From: Janthinobacterium sp. PC23-8
GTDB taxonomy: Bacteria > Pseudomonadota > Gammaproteobacteria > Burkholderiales > Burkholderiaceae_D
Length of the DNA stretch: 64,000 nucleotides
Direction of reading: 5' to 3'
NCBI RefSeq assembly: GCF_002250505.1
Contig: NZ_NJGY01000001.1
Coordinates: forward strand, 1,946,507 to 2,010,506
The notes under the pieces are model-generated. The model had not been told where the DNA came from. It was given only the letters and a program-made list of their open reading frames with translations, and did not search any database. Of this stretch, positions 36,144-44,516 are shown in pieces. A program made the position numbers and the translations under genes. Each line of letters begins with the position of its first letter. The stretch's first letter is position 1.

Positions 36144-36854
36144 ATGAACGCCATGACGATGATGCCCCCGCCCATTACGGTGCAGGCAGTGCAACCATTT
36201 GCCGTCTTCGAAAAGAAGCGTGGCAAGTTCGTGCCGCTGACGCTCATCCTGGTGCTGCACATCGCCGCTTTCTATGGCATCCAGAGTGGCTTGCTGAGCC
36301 GCGTGGTGAGCGCGGCCATGCCGGTGATCACCACCGTCAGCATCGTCGCCCCACCGGCGCCACCGAAGCCGCCCGCACCATCGATTCCCAGGACGGTGGA
36401 ACTGAGCGCACCGGTGCCGCGCGCCGAAATTCCGCCGCTGCCTTTGATCGCCGTGGCGCCCACCGAACCGACCATCACGCCGCCGCAACCGAGCCGCGCC
36501 GAAACGGCGCCGCCGGCCACCAGCGCGCCGGCCGCGCCGTCGTCACCTGCGCCGTCGCCACCGGCGCCGCCCACGCCGCGCACCGTCAGCAGCGTCGAAT
36601 ACATCAAGGCGCCGCAGCTGGTCTACCCGAACCTGTCGCGCCGCCTGGGCGAAAGCGGCACCGTGGTGCTGCGCATTTTGATCAATGAAAAAGGCTTGCC
36701 CGAGCAAATCCTGGTGCACAAGTCGACCGGCTACAACAACCTCGATGAAGCGGGCCGCCAGGCCGCCATGCGCGCCCTGTTCAAGCCGATGATCGAAAAC
36801 GGCAAGCCCGTGCCAGTCTATGTGCTGGTGCCGCTGACATTCCAACTGAGCTAG
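36144..36854 (+). CDS. tonB: Energy transducer TonB
   Basis: TonB couples the inner-membrane proton gradient to TonB-dependent outer-membrane receptors. The 236-aa protein has one membrane helix near residues 30-48 (FVPLTLILVLHIAAFYGI) with His in the helix, as in TonB. A long Pro/Ala-rich periplasm-spanning region covers about 68-145, followed by a C-terminal domain with YPNLSRRLGESGTVVLRILI. It is co-transcribed with bfd under a Fur box, so it probably serves iron receptors. The sucrose-type receptor at 42-44 kb may also use it. Confidence 0.93.
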   Translation: MNAMTMMPPPITVQAVQPFAVFEKKRGKFVPLTLILVLHIAAFYGIQSGLLSRVVSAAMPVITTVSIVAPPAPPKPPAPSIPRTVELSAPVPRAEIPPLPLIAVAPTEPTITPPQPSRAETAPPATSAPAAPSSPAPSPPAPPTPRTVSSVEYIKAPQLVYPNLSRRLGESGTVVLRILINEKGLPEQILVHKSTGYNNLDEAGRQAAMRALFKPMIENGKPVPVYVLVPLTFQLS

Positions 36855-36953
36855 CCTCCTGCGGCCCCGCGCCGCCGCCAGCCCGCAAGCATCGCACCAC
36901 GTGCCCTGCTTGCGTTTGCGCGCCCTTTTTTAGTCAAGCGATTTGCTTGTTGA

Positions 36954-36994
36954 GTCTGCCAGCCTACATCCCCGGGCCCGGCAGACTTTTTTTT
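36954..36994 (+). terminator. Rho-independent terminator after tonB
   Basis: The arms GTCTGCC (36954-36960) and GGCAGAC (36980-36986) are followed by eight T. Confidence 0.85.
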
Positions 36995-37118
36995 GGACCA
37001 GAACACCAGAACACCAGTAAAGCGTATTAAAACTCCAGTCCTCAGCACAGGCGTTACGGGCGCCTCCGGTCCGCCATTTTTACGCCTGGCGTCTTCAAGC
37101 TTGAATTAACGGCGAGCG

Positions 37119-37796
37119 TCAGATCTCGGCCCACATCCGCAACAAATTATGATAATGCCCCGTCAACCCCACGGTAGCCTCCGAATCGCCATGCGCGGCG
37201 CGCACTTGCTGGATATTCTGGTCCAGCTCGAACAGCATGCTGCGCTTCCAGTCGTCGCGCACCATGCTCTGGGTCCACAGGAAGGAACAGACGCGCTCGC
37301 CACTGGTGACGGGCAGCACGCGGTGCACGCTGGTCGACGGGTAGACGATGACGTCGCCGGCCGGCAGCTTGACCTCATGGGTGCCGTAGGAGTCGACCAC
37401 CACCAGCTCGCCGCCCTCGTAGTCTTCCGGTTCGCTCAGGAACACGGTCGACGAGACGTCGGCGCGCATCGACTGCAGGCCGCCTTTCGGCGTGCGGATG
37501 GCGCCGTCGACATGCAGGCCATAGTGCTCGCCGCCGGCATAGCTGTTGAAGAACGGCGGCAGGATGCGCAGCGGCAGCGCGGCGGCAAAGAACAGCGGAT
37601 TGGCCATCAGGGCGCGGCTGACGATCTCGCCCAGCTCGATGGCCAGCGGCGAGCCTTCGGCCAGCTGGCGGTTGCGCTTGACTTGGGCGCCCTGCTCGCC
37701 GACGCTGGCGCGGCCATCGATCCAGTCGGTCTGCGCCAGGCGCTGGCGAAAATACGTCACCTGCTCCGGCGTGAGCACGCCAGGTATATGCAGCAT
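37119..37796 (-). CDS. piuC: Fe(II)/2-oxoglutarate-dependent dioxygenase, PiuC/YbiX type
   Basis: The 225-226-aa protein belongs to the PiuC/YbiX group of PKHD-type hydroxylases that are induced under iron starvation next to siderophore receptors. The metal motif is YGLHVDGA (His and Asp near 94-96), with the second His in [10 protein letters not shown] near 158 and the 2-oxoglutarate Arg in TSGERVC. A good ribosome-binding site (AAAGGGAG) precedes two adjacent ATGs at 37799 and 37796. The upstream GAATAAAAATCATTC resembles a Fur half-site. The substrate is unknown. Confidence 0.9.
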   Translation of the reverse strand: MLHIPGVLTPEQVTYFRQRLAQTDWIDGRASVGEQGAQVKRNRQLAEGSPLAIELGEIVSRALMANPLFFAAALPLRILPPFFNSYAGGEHYGLHVDGAIRTPKGGLQSMRADVSSTVFLSEPEDYEGGELVVVDSYGTHEVKLPAGDVIVYPSTSVHRVLPVTSGERVCSFLWTQSMVRDDWKRSMLFELDQNIQQVRAAHGDSEATVGLTGHYHNLLRMWAEI

Positions 37797-37799
37797 CAT

Positions 37800-38181
37800 C
37801 TTGCACTCCCTTTTTGAATAAAAATCATTCCACGATTATCGCACCGGCGATTGCGCCAAAACAGGCTTGAGAGCAAGAACTACACAGCTTGAACGCGGCT
37901 GACGAAATACGAATGCGAATGGCCTCCATTTGCCTTGACGAATAAAAATTGGCCGAGCGTGGCAATCCATTTGAGAATGGGTTTTATTCGCGCGTTATTT
38001 ACGTTAAAAATACGGAAAAACCATGTTCCAGGTCAAAAATTGTCAATCTTTTGCGCTATCATGCGGGCATAGCGAGACCGGCAAAGCAGCATGCGTCACC
38101 AGGCAGCCCAGCGCCACCCGGCAGTGACCACCCCGACATCCGGTTTCATCATTGACCGCAACACAGAACAAAGGACATCCC
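37800..38181. other. Divergent intergenic region piuC / bfr
   Basis: 382 bp, AT-rich. It holds GAATAAAAATCATTC at 37816-37830 next to piuC (Fur-like), GAATGCGAATGG near 37910 and another GAATAAAAAT near 37940. One short frame on the plus strand (37949-38155) has no ribosome-binding site or family likeness, and I do not call it. Confidence 0.45.
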
Positions 38182-38658
38182 ATGAAGGGCGATAAAGAAG
38201 TCATCCGCATGCTCAACGCACAGCTCACCAACGAACTGTCGGCCATCAACCAGTACTTCCTGCATGCGCGCATGTACAAGCACTGGGGCCTGGAAAAGCT
38301 GGGCAAGAAGGAATACGAAGAATCGATCGGCGAAATGAAACACGCCGACAAGCTGATCGACCGCATCCTGATGCTCGACGGCCTGCCTAACCTGCAAGCG
38401 CTGCACAAGCTGCTGATCGGCGAGAACACGCCGGAAATGCTGGAATGCGATTTGAAACTGGAACGCGCCGCGCACGCCACCGTCAAGGAAGGCATCGCCA
38501 TCAGCGAAAAGGCCGGCGATTACGTCTCGCGCGACCTGTTCCTGATGATCCTGGATGACACCGAAGAGCATATCGACTGGCTGGAAACGCAGATCGACCT
38601 GATCGCCAAGGTCGGCCTGCAGAACTACCTGCAAAGTCAGATGGCAGTGGCCGAATAA
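38182..38658 (+). CDS. bfr: Bacterioferritin
   Basis: Bfr is the 24-subunit haem-containing iron store. The 158-aa protein has the ferroxidase ligands Glu18, Glu51, His54, Glu94, Glu127 and His130. Met52, the inter-subunit haem ligand that separates bacterioferritin from ferritin, is present in GEMKHAD. ATG 38182 is preceded by AAGGACATCCC and gives the canonical [12 protein letters not shown] start. A strong terminator follows. Its reductant Bfd is encoded 2 kb away. Confidence 0.96.
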   Translation: MKGDKEVIRMLNAQLTNELSAINQYFLHARMYKHWGLEKLGKKEYEESIGEMKHADKLIDRILMLDGLPNLQALHKLLIGENTPEMLECDLKLERAAHATVKEGIAISEKAGDYVSRDLFLMILDDTEEHIDWLETQIDLIAKVGLQNYLQSQMAVAE

Positions 38659-38673
38659 TCTTCCTCGGCATCG

Positions 38674-38703
38674 AAAAAAACCGGCAAGCTTGCCGGTTTT
38701 TTT
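38674..38703. terminator. Bidirectional terminator between bfr and the MFS gene
   Basis: A7, CCGGCAAGCTTGCCGG, T7: a perfect palindromic stem with runs on both sides. It serves convergent bfr and suxC. Confidence 0.9.
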
Positions 38704-38713
38704 ACGCCTGTCG

Positions 38714-40060
38714 TCAATCCCTGGCAGTGGCTTGCGGCGGACGCAGCTTGACGAACAATACCGCCACCGCGCCGCACAGCAGCAGCGCGCCGGCCAGGCG
38801 GATGACGTTTTCCGGACGCCCGCCCAGCCAGCTGTGGTAGTACAGCGGCAGGGTGAAGATCTGGATGATCATCGGGATCACGATGAACATATTGAAGATG
38901 CCCATGTAGACGCCCGTGCGTTCGGGCGGAATGCAGCCGGCCAGCATGACATAGGGATTGCCCATGATGCTGGCCCAGGCCAGGCCTACGCCCAGCATCG
39001 GAATGAACAGCAGCGCCGGCGTGTGGATCAGCGGGATGCACAGCATGGCCACGCCGGCCGCGCACAGGCAGGCACTGTGCATGCGCTTCGGGCCGAAGCG
39101 CCGCGTGAACGGCACCAGCGCAAAGGCGGCGATAAAGGCGACGAAGTTATAAAACGCGCCCACTTGCCCATTCAACAGGCCGGCGTCGCGAAACCCTTGC
39201 GAGGCCGGGTCGGTGGTGTGGAACACGCTGGCGGCCAGGGACAGGGAAATGTACTGCCAATAGCAGAACATGGCGTACCACTGGAACAATTTGACGACGG
39301 CCAGCTGCTTCATCGTCGGCGGCATCTCGCGCAGCGCTGTGCCGATATCGCCCAGGGTATGGCGCCAGCCCGGCGCGCGGCTGCGGATCGCCGCCAGCTC
39401 GCTGGCCGTCAAGGGGTTTTCCGGCGTGGTTTTCAGGGTCCACAGCACGGACGCGAGCGAAAACACGGCGCCGATCAGAAAGGCGACGATGACGATATGC
39501 GGAATATGGCTGGCATTGACCGCATCCTTGTTCATGCCGAACATCACCAGCAGCGACGGCGTCAGATAGGCCAGCGTCTGCCCCAGCCCGGTAAACGCGC
39601 TTTGCGTAAGAAAGCCCAGCGAGTGCTGTTTCGGGTCGAGCTTGTCGCTGACAAAGGCGCGGTAGGGCTCCATCGTCACGTTGTTGGCCGCGTCGAGTAT
39701 CCACAGCAGGCCCGCCGCCATCCACAAGGTGGGGCTGAACGGCATGGCCAACAGGCCCAGGCTGCACAGGATGGCGCCGATCAGAAAGTACGGCGTGCGC
39801 CGGCCCCAGCGCGTGACGGTGCGGTCGCTCATGGCGCCGATCAGGGGCTGCACGATCAGGCCCGTCATCGGCCCGGCCAGCCACAGATAGGGCAGGCTCG
39901 CTTCGTCGGCACCCAGGTAGGTGTAGATCGGGCTCATGCTGCTTTGCTGCAGGCCAAAGCTGAACTGGATGCCGAAAAAACCCACGTTCATGTTGATGAT
40001 CTGCCAGAACGACAGACGCGGGCGGTACGTGGTGGCGTGCTCGGTGCTGGCGTGATTCAT
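38714..40060 (-). CDS. suxC: MFS sugar transporter (SuxC-like)
   Basis: The 448-aa protein has about twelve membrane helices and resembles the GPH/SLC45-type sucrose and maltose transporters. Visible motifs include GFFGIQFSFGLQQSS in helix 1 and the loop motif MSDRTVTRWGRRTPY between helices 2 and 3. It probably imports sucrose through the inner membrane. ATG 40060 overlaps the amylosucrase stop (ATGA). It is the last gene of the locus, arranged as in Xanthomonas sux. Confidence 0.88.
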   Translation of the reverse strand: MNHASTEHATTYRPRLSFWQIINMNVGFFGIQFSFGLQQSSMSPIYTYLGADEASLPYLWLAGPMTGLIVQPLIGAMSDRTVTRWGRRTPYFLIGAILCSLGLLAMPFSPTLWMAAGLLWILDAANNVTMEPYRAFVSDKLDPKQHSLGFLTQSAFTGLGQTLAYLTPSLLVMFGMNKDAVNASHIPHIVIVAFLIGAVFSLASVLWTLKTTPENPLTASELAAIRSRAPGWRHTLGDIGTALREMPPTMKQLAVVKLFQWYAMFCYWQYISLSLAASVFHTTDPASQGFRDAGLLNGQVGAFYNFVAFIAAFALVPFTRRFGPKRMHSACLCAAGVAMLCIPLIHTPALLFIPMLGVGLAWASIMGNPYVMLAGCIPPERTGVYMGIFNMFIVIPMIIQIFTLPLYYHSWLGGRPENVIRLAGALLLCGAVAVLFVKLRPPQATARD

Positions 40061-41925
40061 GTCGGTTCCCGTTCTTGTTCCAGCCACAGCATATGCCATG
40101 GCTGCAGGCCGATGCTGCCGGTCACGGTGCTGCCGTCGAGGCAGTTGCGCCAGACACCGGGCGGCAGCGCATAGGGATGGCCGGCGCCGCTGAAATTGCT
40201 GAGGTTCAAAAACCCCTCGCCGCGCAGCAGCGCCAGCACGGCCGGCGACTGCGCCGGCAGCAGCTGGCGTGGCGCGTCGGCCGCCAGCGCCGGCAGGCGC
40301 ACACGCAGCTCGACCAGCTGGCGCAGCGCCATGTACAGCCGGCCGCTGGCGCTCACGCCGTCGTGGCGCCAGTCCAGCAGGCTGTCGTCAAAGGCGGGGC
40401 GCTGCAGCCAGCGGCTGTCCATCGCGCGGTCGGCCCGCTGCGTGTAGCTGTAGTCGTTGGTCATGCCCAGCTCATCGCCCATGTACAGCACCGGCAAGGC
40501 GCCAAAGCTCAGCGCCAGGCCGTGCAGCAGCAGCAGGCGGCGCAACGCGTATTCATGTTCCACCACCGTCACCGCGCTTTCCAGGCCGGCCAGCGAAGCG
40601 GCCATGCCGTTGCTACCGTGGGCCTGGTCGGCGCTGCTGCTCTGGAAAGCGGCGCCGCGCGCATAGCTGCCCGGCGCGCCGGCAAAGAAGCGCGCGATGC
40701 GCGCCAGGCGCGCCGGGCCGTCAGGGCCGGCTTCGTTGAGCAGCACGTTCCAGCCGATATCGTCGTGGCAGCGTACATAGCTGAGCCAGCAGGCGGCAGG
40801 CGGCAGCGGCGGCGTGGCGGCGATCACCTGGCGCAGCAAATCGGTGTCCTGCTCGGCCAGCGCGCCCCAGCCGGCCGCCATCAGGCTGCTGTGATAGGCG
40901 ATATGGCATTCGGGTGCGGCATCGCTGCCGAAATAGGCGGGCAGCTTGGGCGTGGGCACGATGGCCTCGGCCTTGAGCAGCACGCCGGGCGCGGCGATGG
41001 CGGCGATTGCCCGCAGCGCCTGCAGCAGATGATGGGCCTCGGGCTGGTTCATGCAATCGGTGCCGTCGCGCTTCCATAAAAAGGCGGTGGAGTCGAGCCG
41101 GAACACTTCGACACCCTGGTTGGCCAGGCCTAGCATGGCGCCGGCCATGGCCGCGAACACGGCCGGATTGGCGTAGTTCAGGTCCCACTGATACGGATAA
41201 AACGTGGTCCAGACCCAGCGCTGCAGTTCCGGCACAAAGGTAAAATTGCCGGGCGCCGCCTGCGGGAAGACCTGGCCGACCGTGCGCTCGTAGCGGTCCG
41301 GCTGCGCCCGGTCGGGAAAGGTATGGAAAAACGCGCGCAGCCGCGCGTCGCCGGCCTTGGCGCCCAGCGCCCACGCATGGTCGTCGGCCACGTGGTTGAG
41401 GATCAAATCCGAACACAGGCTGATGCCGGCCGCGCGCAACTGCGCCGTCAGCTCCAGCAGGTCGGCATTGCTGCCCAGTTGCGGCTCGACCTGCTCGAAG
41501 CTGGCGACGGCAAAGCCGCCATCGCTTTCGCCGGCGCGCGCACGCAAAAACGGCAGCAGGTGCAGATAGGTCACGCCCAGTTCGCGCAGGTGGGCGATGC
41601 GCGCCGCGACGCCGCGCAAATTGCCGCCGAAGCGCTGCACATAGGTGCTGTAGCCAAGCATGGACTGGCTGGCAAACCAGTCCGGCCGCGCTTCGCGCGC
41701 CGCGTCCAGGTCCAGCAGTTCGGGCGAGCGCGCCGCATGCAGGCGTCCGATGCTTTCCATCAGTTCGCCCAGCCAGGCCGTGAAATCGGCGCGCTGGCCG
41801 TACAAAGCGCCCAGGCGCTCGAGCAGGACCGCTTCCTGCTGCGCATAGCGGCGCGCGGCATCGTCGCGCAGCGGCGCAGGCAGGGGCGCCAGCAGGCGCG
41901 ACAGGGGGCCAGGTGTGTTGCTCAT
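40057..41925 (-). CDS. suxA: Amylosucrase (GH13), SuxA-like
   Basis: Amylosucrase splits sucrose and can build an alpha-1,4-glucan from the glucose, releasing fructose. The 622-aa length matches Neisseria amylosucrase (636 aa). The helical N-terminal domain (YAQQEAVLLERL) precedes the barrel. The catalytic residues are visible: nucleophile Asp in VFRLDSTAFLWKR near 278, acid Glu in LLKAEAIVP near 320, and third Asp in RCHDDIGW near 384. Sucrose hydrolase activity without polymer formation, as described for Xanthomonas SuxA, is possible. It lies between the TonB receptor and the transporter. Confidence 0.92.
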   Translation of the reverse strand: MSNTPGPLSRLLAPLPAPLRDDAARRYAQQEAVLLERLGALYGQRADFTAWLGELMESIGRLHAARSPELLDLDAAREARPDWFASQSMLGYSTYVQRFGGNLRGVAARIAHLRELGVTYLHLLPFLRARAGESDGGFAVASFEQVEPQLGSNADLLELTAQLRAAGISLCSDLILNHVADDHAWALGAKAGDARLRAFFHTFPDRAQPDRYERTVGQVFPQAAPGNFTFVPELQRWVWTTFYPYQWDLNYANPAVFAAMAGAMLGLANQGVEVFRLDSTAFLWKRDGTDCMNQPEAHHLLQALRAIAAIAAPGVLLKAEAIVPTPKLPAYFGSDAAPECHIAYHSSLMAAGWGALAEQDTDLLRQVIAATPPLPPAACWLSYVRCHDDIGWNVLLNEAGPDGPARLARIARFFAGAPGSYARGAAFQSSSADQAHGSNGMAASLAGLESAVTVVEHEYALRRLLLLHGLALSFGALPVLYMGDELGMTNDYSYTQRADRAMDSRWLQRPAFDDSLLDWRHDGVSASGRLYMALRQLVELRVRLPALAADAPRQLLPAQSPAVLALLRGEGFLNLSNFSGAGHPYALPPGVWRNCLDGSTVTGSIGLQPWHMLWLEQEREPT

Positions 41926-41944
41926 GAATTGCTATCCTTGCTGA

Positions 41945-44251
41945 TTAAAAGGCGTATTTCAGGCTGGCCTTGACGGCGCGTCCCGTGATCGAGCGCGCGG
42001 CATGGCCGTCGCCTTCGACTTCGGTGTAGCCGATCTTGTTGAACAGGTTGTTGGCCGTCAGCGACAGCCGCACTTGCGCCGTGAGCTGGTAGTTCAGAAA
42101 GGCGTTGACCACGTGGTAGGCCGGCAAGGTGATGGTGTGCGCATCGTCGCCCCAGGACTTGCCGGTGCCGACCAGGCTGGCGCCGAAGCTGGCCGGGCCC
42201 CAGTCATAGGTGGGCGCCAGCTGGTAGACAAAGCGTGCCTGGCGCCGTGGCGTATTGCCGATCAGCGCCACGTCGGCGGCGGCCGTGCCGGTGATCTCGG
42301 CGTCGGTAAAGGTCAGGCCGCCATTGATGCGAAAGTCACCGGCGCTCCAGGCCGCTTCCAGTTCCACGCCCTTGGCTTCATAGTTGTTGGCCGTGCGCAG
42401 CTGGGTGGTCGCCTCGTAGTTGCTTTCTTTCGTCTTCGCCTGGAACACGGTGACGAAGGTGCTCAGCGGGCCCTGGCGCCATTTCACGCCGCCTTCGAGC
42501 TGGCGCACGGTGTTGATGGCCACAGGCACGCTGCCATCCAAGGGCGTGCCGAACAGGATGCGGTCGGCATTGAAGGCCACGCCTTCGCTGACGCGCGCAA
42601 ACACGGCCAGGTTCGCCTGCAGCTTGTAGTTCGCACCCAGCGAATACGAGGTGTGGCCCAGCGTATAGTCGACCTGCTGCACCGTCGACGGCAGATACCT
42701 TTGCGCGCCGGTGGCCTGGTTGGCCGTGCCGCTGGCGTGCTGGCGGTCGCGCCGCAAGCCGCCGTCGAGGTTCAGCGCGCCGCTTTCCCAGGCCAGGTTC
42801 AGATAGGGCGAGGTGGTGCGGTATTGCATGTCGACCAGGCGCGAGCAGCAGGCGCCGAACGCCGGGCCAATCAACCCCGGGGTGCTGCTGGCCGTTTGCA
42901 GCAGGGCCGGCTGGTCGCCCGTGGCCTGCATCAGGTATTCGTTGAAATTCCAGGTCAGGCCCAGCTTTTGCTGCGACAGGTACAGGCCGGCGGTGGTGGT
43001 CAGCTTGCCGCTGTCGAGCACGAAAGTCCTGGCCAGCTTGGTGTCGCTCAGGGTATTGCTGGCGTCATCAATCGCGGTGTTGAACACCACGGCGGAAAAC
43101 GCGCGCCCCACATACGGCTGGCCCTGCTTCGGTCCGGTAGCGAACACATAATTGCCGACGCTGCCGTTATTGGACGGGAACACGCCGGTAAAGCGGCCCG
43201 AATTGTCGGCGTAGCGGAAGTTTTCGCTCACGCTCCAGCCCTGGCCCAGCTTGAACGACGCCTCCAGGCCGACACTATCGCTTTTCACGTGCAGGCCGTC
43301 GTTGACGCGGGTGTCCACGCGCTGGTTGTTGCCGTTCAATACGGCGTCCGGCACCCAGTACGGCGAATAAAAACTGGCCTTGCGCGGATCGATGCCGGCG
43401 ATCGCCGAAATCGAACCATTGTTGACCTGCACCGGTACCGGCAAGGCCGTCGGCGACTGGTCGTCGAGGTGCTTGAACGACAGGCGCACGAAGCCGCTGT
43501 CGAATGCATGCGTGATATTGCCACGCAGTTGGCCGCCTTTTTCGCTGTTCACGCCACTGTGGCGGATGCCTTCGCCGCTGCGGTACGAGCCGCCGATAAA
43601 GAAGCGCGTGCGCTCGGAAATCGGCGCGCCGTAATCGAAATCGACGCGCGTCTGGTCGTAGCCCAGGCCACGGCTGAGCGCCACGCTGCCGCCCTGTTCC
43701 TGGCCGTTCTTGCTGATGAAATTGATGATGCCGCCCGGCGAGTTGGTGGCCAGGGTCGAGGCCGAACCGCCGCGCACCACCTCCAGGTGGTCGAGCGTGG
43801 AATCGATCTTGACGAAGCTGTCGGGGGTGGTGAAATTGAAGTCGCCGAACTGCAGCACCGGCAGGCCGTCTTCCTGGATCTGCACATAGCGCGCGCCGCC
43901 GGCCGAGATCGGCAAACCGCGCACGGTGATATTCGCATTGCCCTCGCCGCCCGAGGATTCGGCGCGCAGGCCGGGTACCGAACGCAACAGTTCGGCGGCG
44001 CTGGTCGGCGCGTTGTTGACGATGGTGTCGAGCTCCATGCTGCTGACCGAATTGCTCGATTTCATTTTCGAGGTGCCGCCGGTGGTGCCGGTGACGACGA
44101 TGCGTTCGAGTTTCAGGCCGTCGCTGGCGGCGGAGGCGTCGGCGGAAGGGGCGGCTGATACGTCCTGCTGCGCATGGGCGGCGCCCAGTTGCAACATCGC
44201 CAGGGTGACGGCTGCGGCCATGCGGCCACGTTGGGCAATACGTGTGCTCAT
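41945..44251 (-). CDS. suxB: TonB-dependent outer-membrane receptor, SuxB-like
   Basis: The 768-aa protein has a signal peptide (ending near GAAHAQ), a TonB-box-like stretch LERIVVTGT, a plug domain with NITVRGLPISAGGARYVQ and EVVRGGSASTLATNSPGGII, and a 22-strand barrel ending in aromatic Phe (KYAF). A GGAGACAAAG ribosome-binding site sets the start. By position in a LacI-receptor-amylosucrase-transporter cluster it should take up sucrose or a related glucoside. Specificity is inferred from context, since receptors of this family also carry siderophores. Confidence 0.9.
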   Translation of the reverse strand: MSTRIAQRGRMAAAVTLAMLQLGAAHAQQDVSAAPSADASAASDGLKLERIVVTGTTGGTSKMKSSNSVSSMELDTIVNNAPTSAAELLRSVPGLRAESSGGEGNANITVRGLPISAGGARYVQIQEDGLPVLQFGDFNFTTPDSFVKIDSTLDHLEVVRGGSASTLATNSPGGIINFISKNGQEQGGSVALSRGLGYDQTRVDFDYGAPISERTRFFIGGSYRSGEGIRHSGVNSEKGGQLRGNITHAFDSGFVRLSFKHLDDQSPTALPVPVQVNNGSISAIAGIDPRKASFYSPYWVPDAVLNGNNQRVDTRVNDGLHVKSDSVGLEASFKLGQGWSVSENFRYADNSGRFTGVFPSNNGSVGNYVFATGPKQGQPYVGRAFSAVVFNTAIDDASNTLSDTKLARTFVLDSGKLTTTAGLYLSQQKLGLTWNFNEYLMQATGDQPALLQTASSTPGLIGPAFGACCSRLVDMQYRTTSPYLNLAWESGALNLDGGLRRDRQHASGTANQATGAQRYLPSTVQQVDYTLGHTSYSLGANYKLQANLAVFARVSEGVAFNADRILFGTPLDGSVPVAINTVRQLEGGVKWRQGPLSTFVTVFQAKTKESNYEATTQLRTANNYEAKGVELEAAWSAGDFRINGGLTFTDAEITGTAAADVALIGNTPRRQARFVYQLAPTYDWGPASFGASLVGTGKSWGDDAHTITLPAYHVVNAFLNYQLTAQVRLSLTANNLFNKIGYTEVEGDGHAARSITGRAVKASLKYAF

Positions 44252-44300
44252 CTTTGTCTCCAATATTTTGATACCGCCACATCAAGGTGGCCGATACCTC

Positions 44301-44329
44301 ATTATTGAACGGATAAGAATTTATTGCAA
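44301..44329 (-). promoter_or_regulatory. Predicted promoter of the suxB-suxA-suxC operon
   Basis: On the minus strand TTGCAA (44329-44324) and AATAAT (44306-44301) are spaced by 17 bp, about 50 bp before the receptor ATG. The -35 hexamer lies inside the palindromic operator 44323-44340, so a bound LacI protein would block polymerase. Confidence 0.6.
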
Positions 44330-44340
44330 TCGATTGCAAT
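44323..44340. promoter_or_regulatory. LacI-type operator 1
   Basis: ATTGCAATCGATTGCAAT is a perfect 18-bp palindrome with the central CG typical of LacI/GalR-family operators, overlapping the predicted suxB -35. Confidence 0.75.
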
Positions 44341-44348
44341 CGAGCGCT

Positions 44349-44374
44349 GCAACATGGAAATTCTGTTGTTTTTC
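44349..44374. repeat. Regulatory repeat copy 1 (GCAACATG...TGTTGTTTTTC)
   Basis: A 26-bp element with internal dyad CAACA...TGTTG, nearly identical to 44450-44474 and in the same orientation. It lies 8 bp from operator 1. Confidence 0.6.
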
Positions 44375-44449
44375 AAGTGAAAATAAATGGGACTATAGAG
44401 AGGAAATGCGGATTTTGCGCCATGCACCGCCCATTTTTCATATTGCGCC

Positions 44450-44474
44450 GCAACATGAAAATATGTTGTTTTTC
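44450..44474. repeat. Regulatory repeat copy 2 (GCAACATG...TGTTGTTTTTC)
   Basis: A 25-bp element with the perfect internal dyad CAACAT-GAAAAT-ATGTTG, 101 bp from copy 1. It lies 8 bp from operator 2, so the two operators enclose the two copies. Confidence 0.6.
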
Positions 44475-44482
44475 GATTTTTT

Positions 44483-44498
44483 TTGCAATCGGTTGCAA
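44483..44498. promoter_or_regulatory. LacI-type operator 2
   Basis: TTGCAATCGGTTGCAA matches operator 1 except for one base in the right half. It is 159 bp from operator 1 and 18 bp beyond the suxR stop. Two sites at this distance could loop DNA. Confidence 0.65.
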
Positions 44499-44516
44499 TC
44501 GAACATGAAGCGCTGA

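Noticed and set aside
37949-38155. Short plus-strand frame upstream of bfr
   Set aside because: No ribosome-binding site or recognisable content; lies in a regulatory region.
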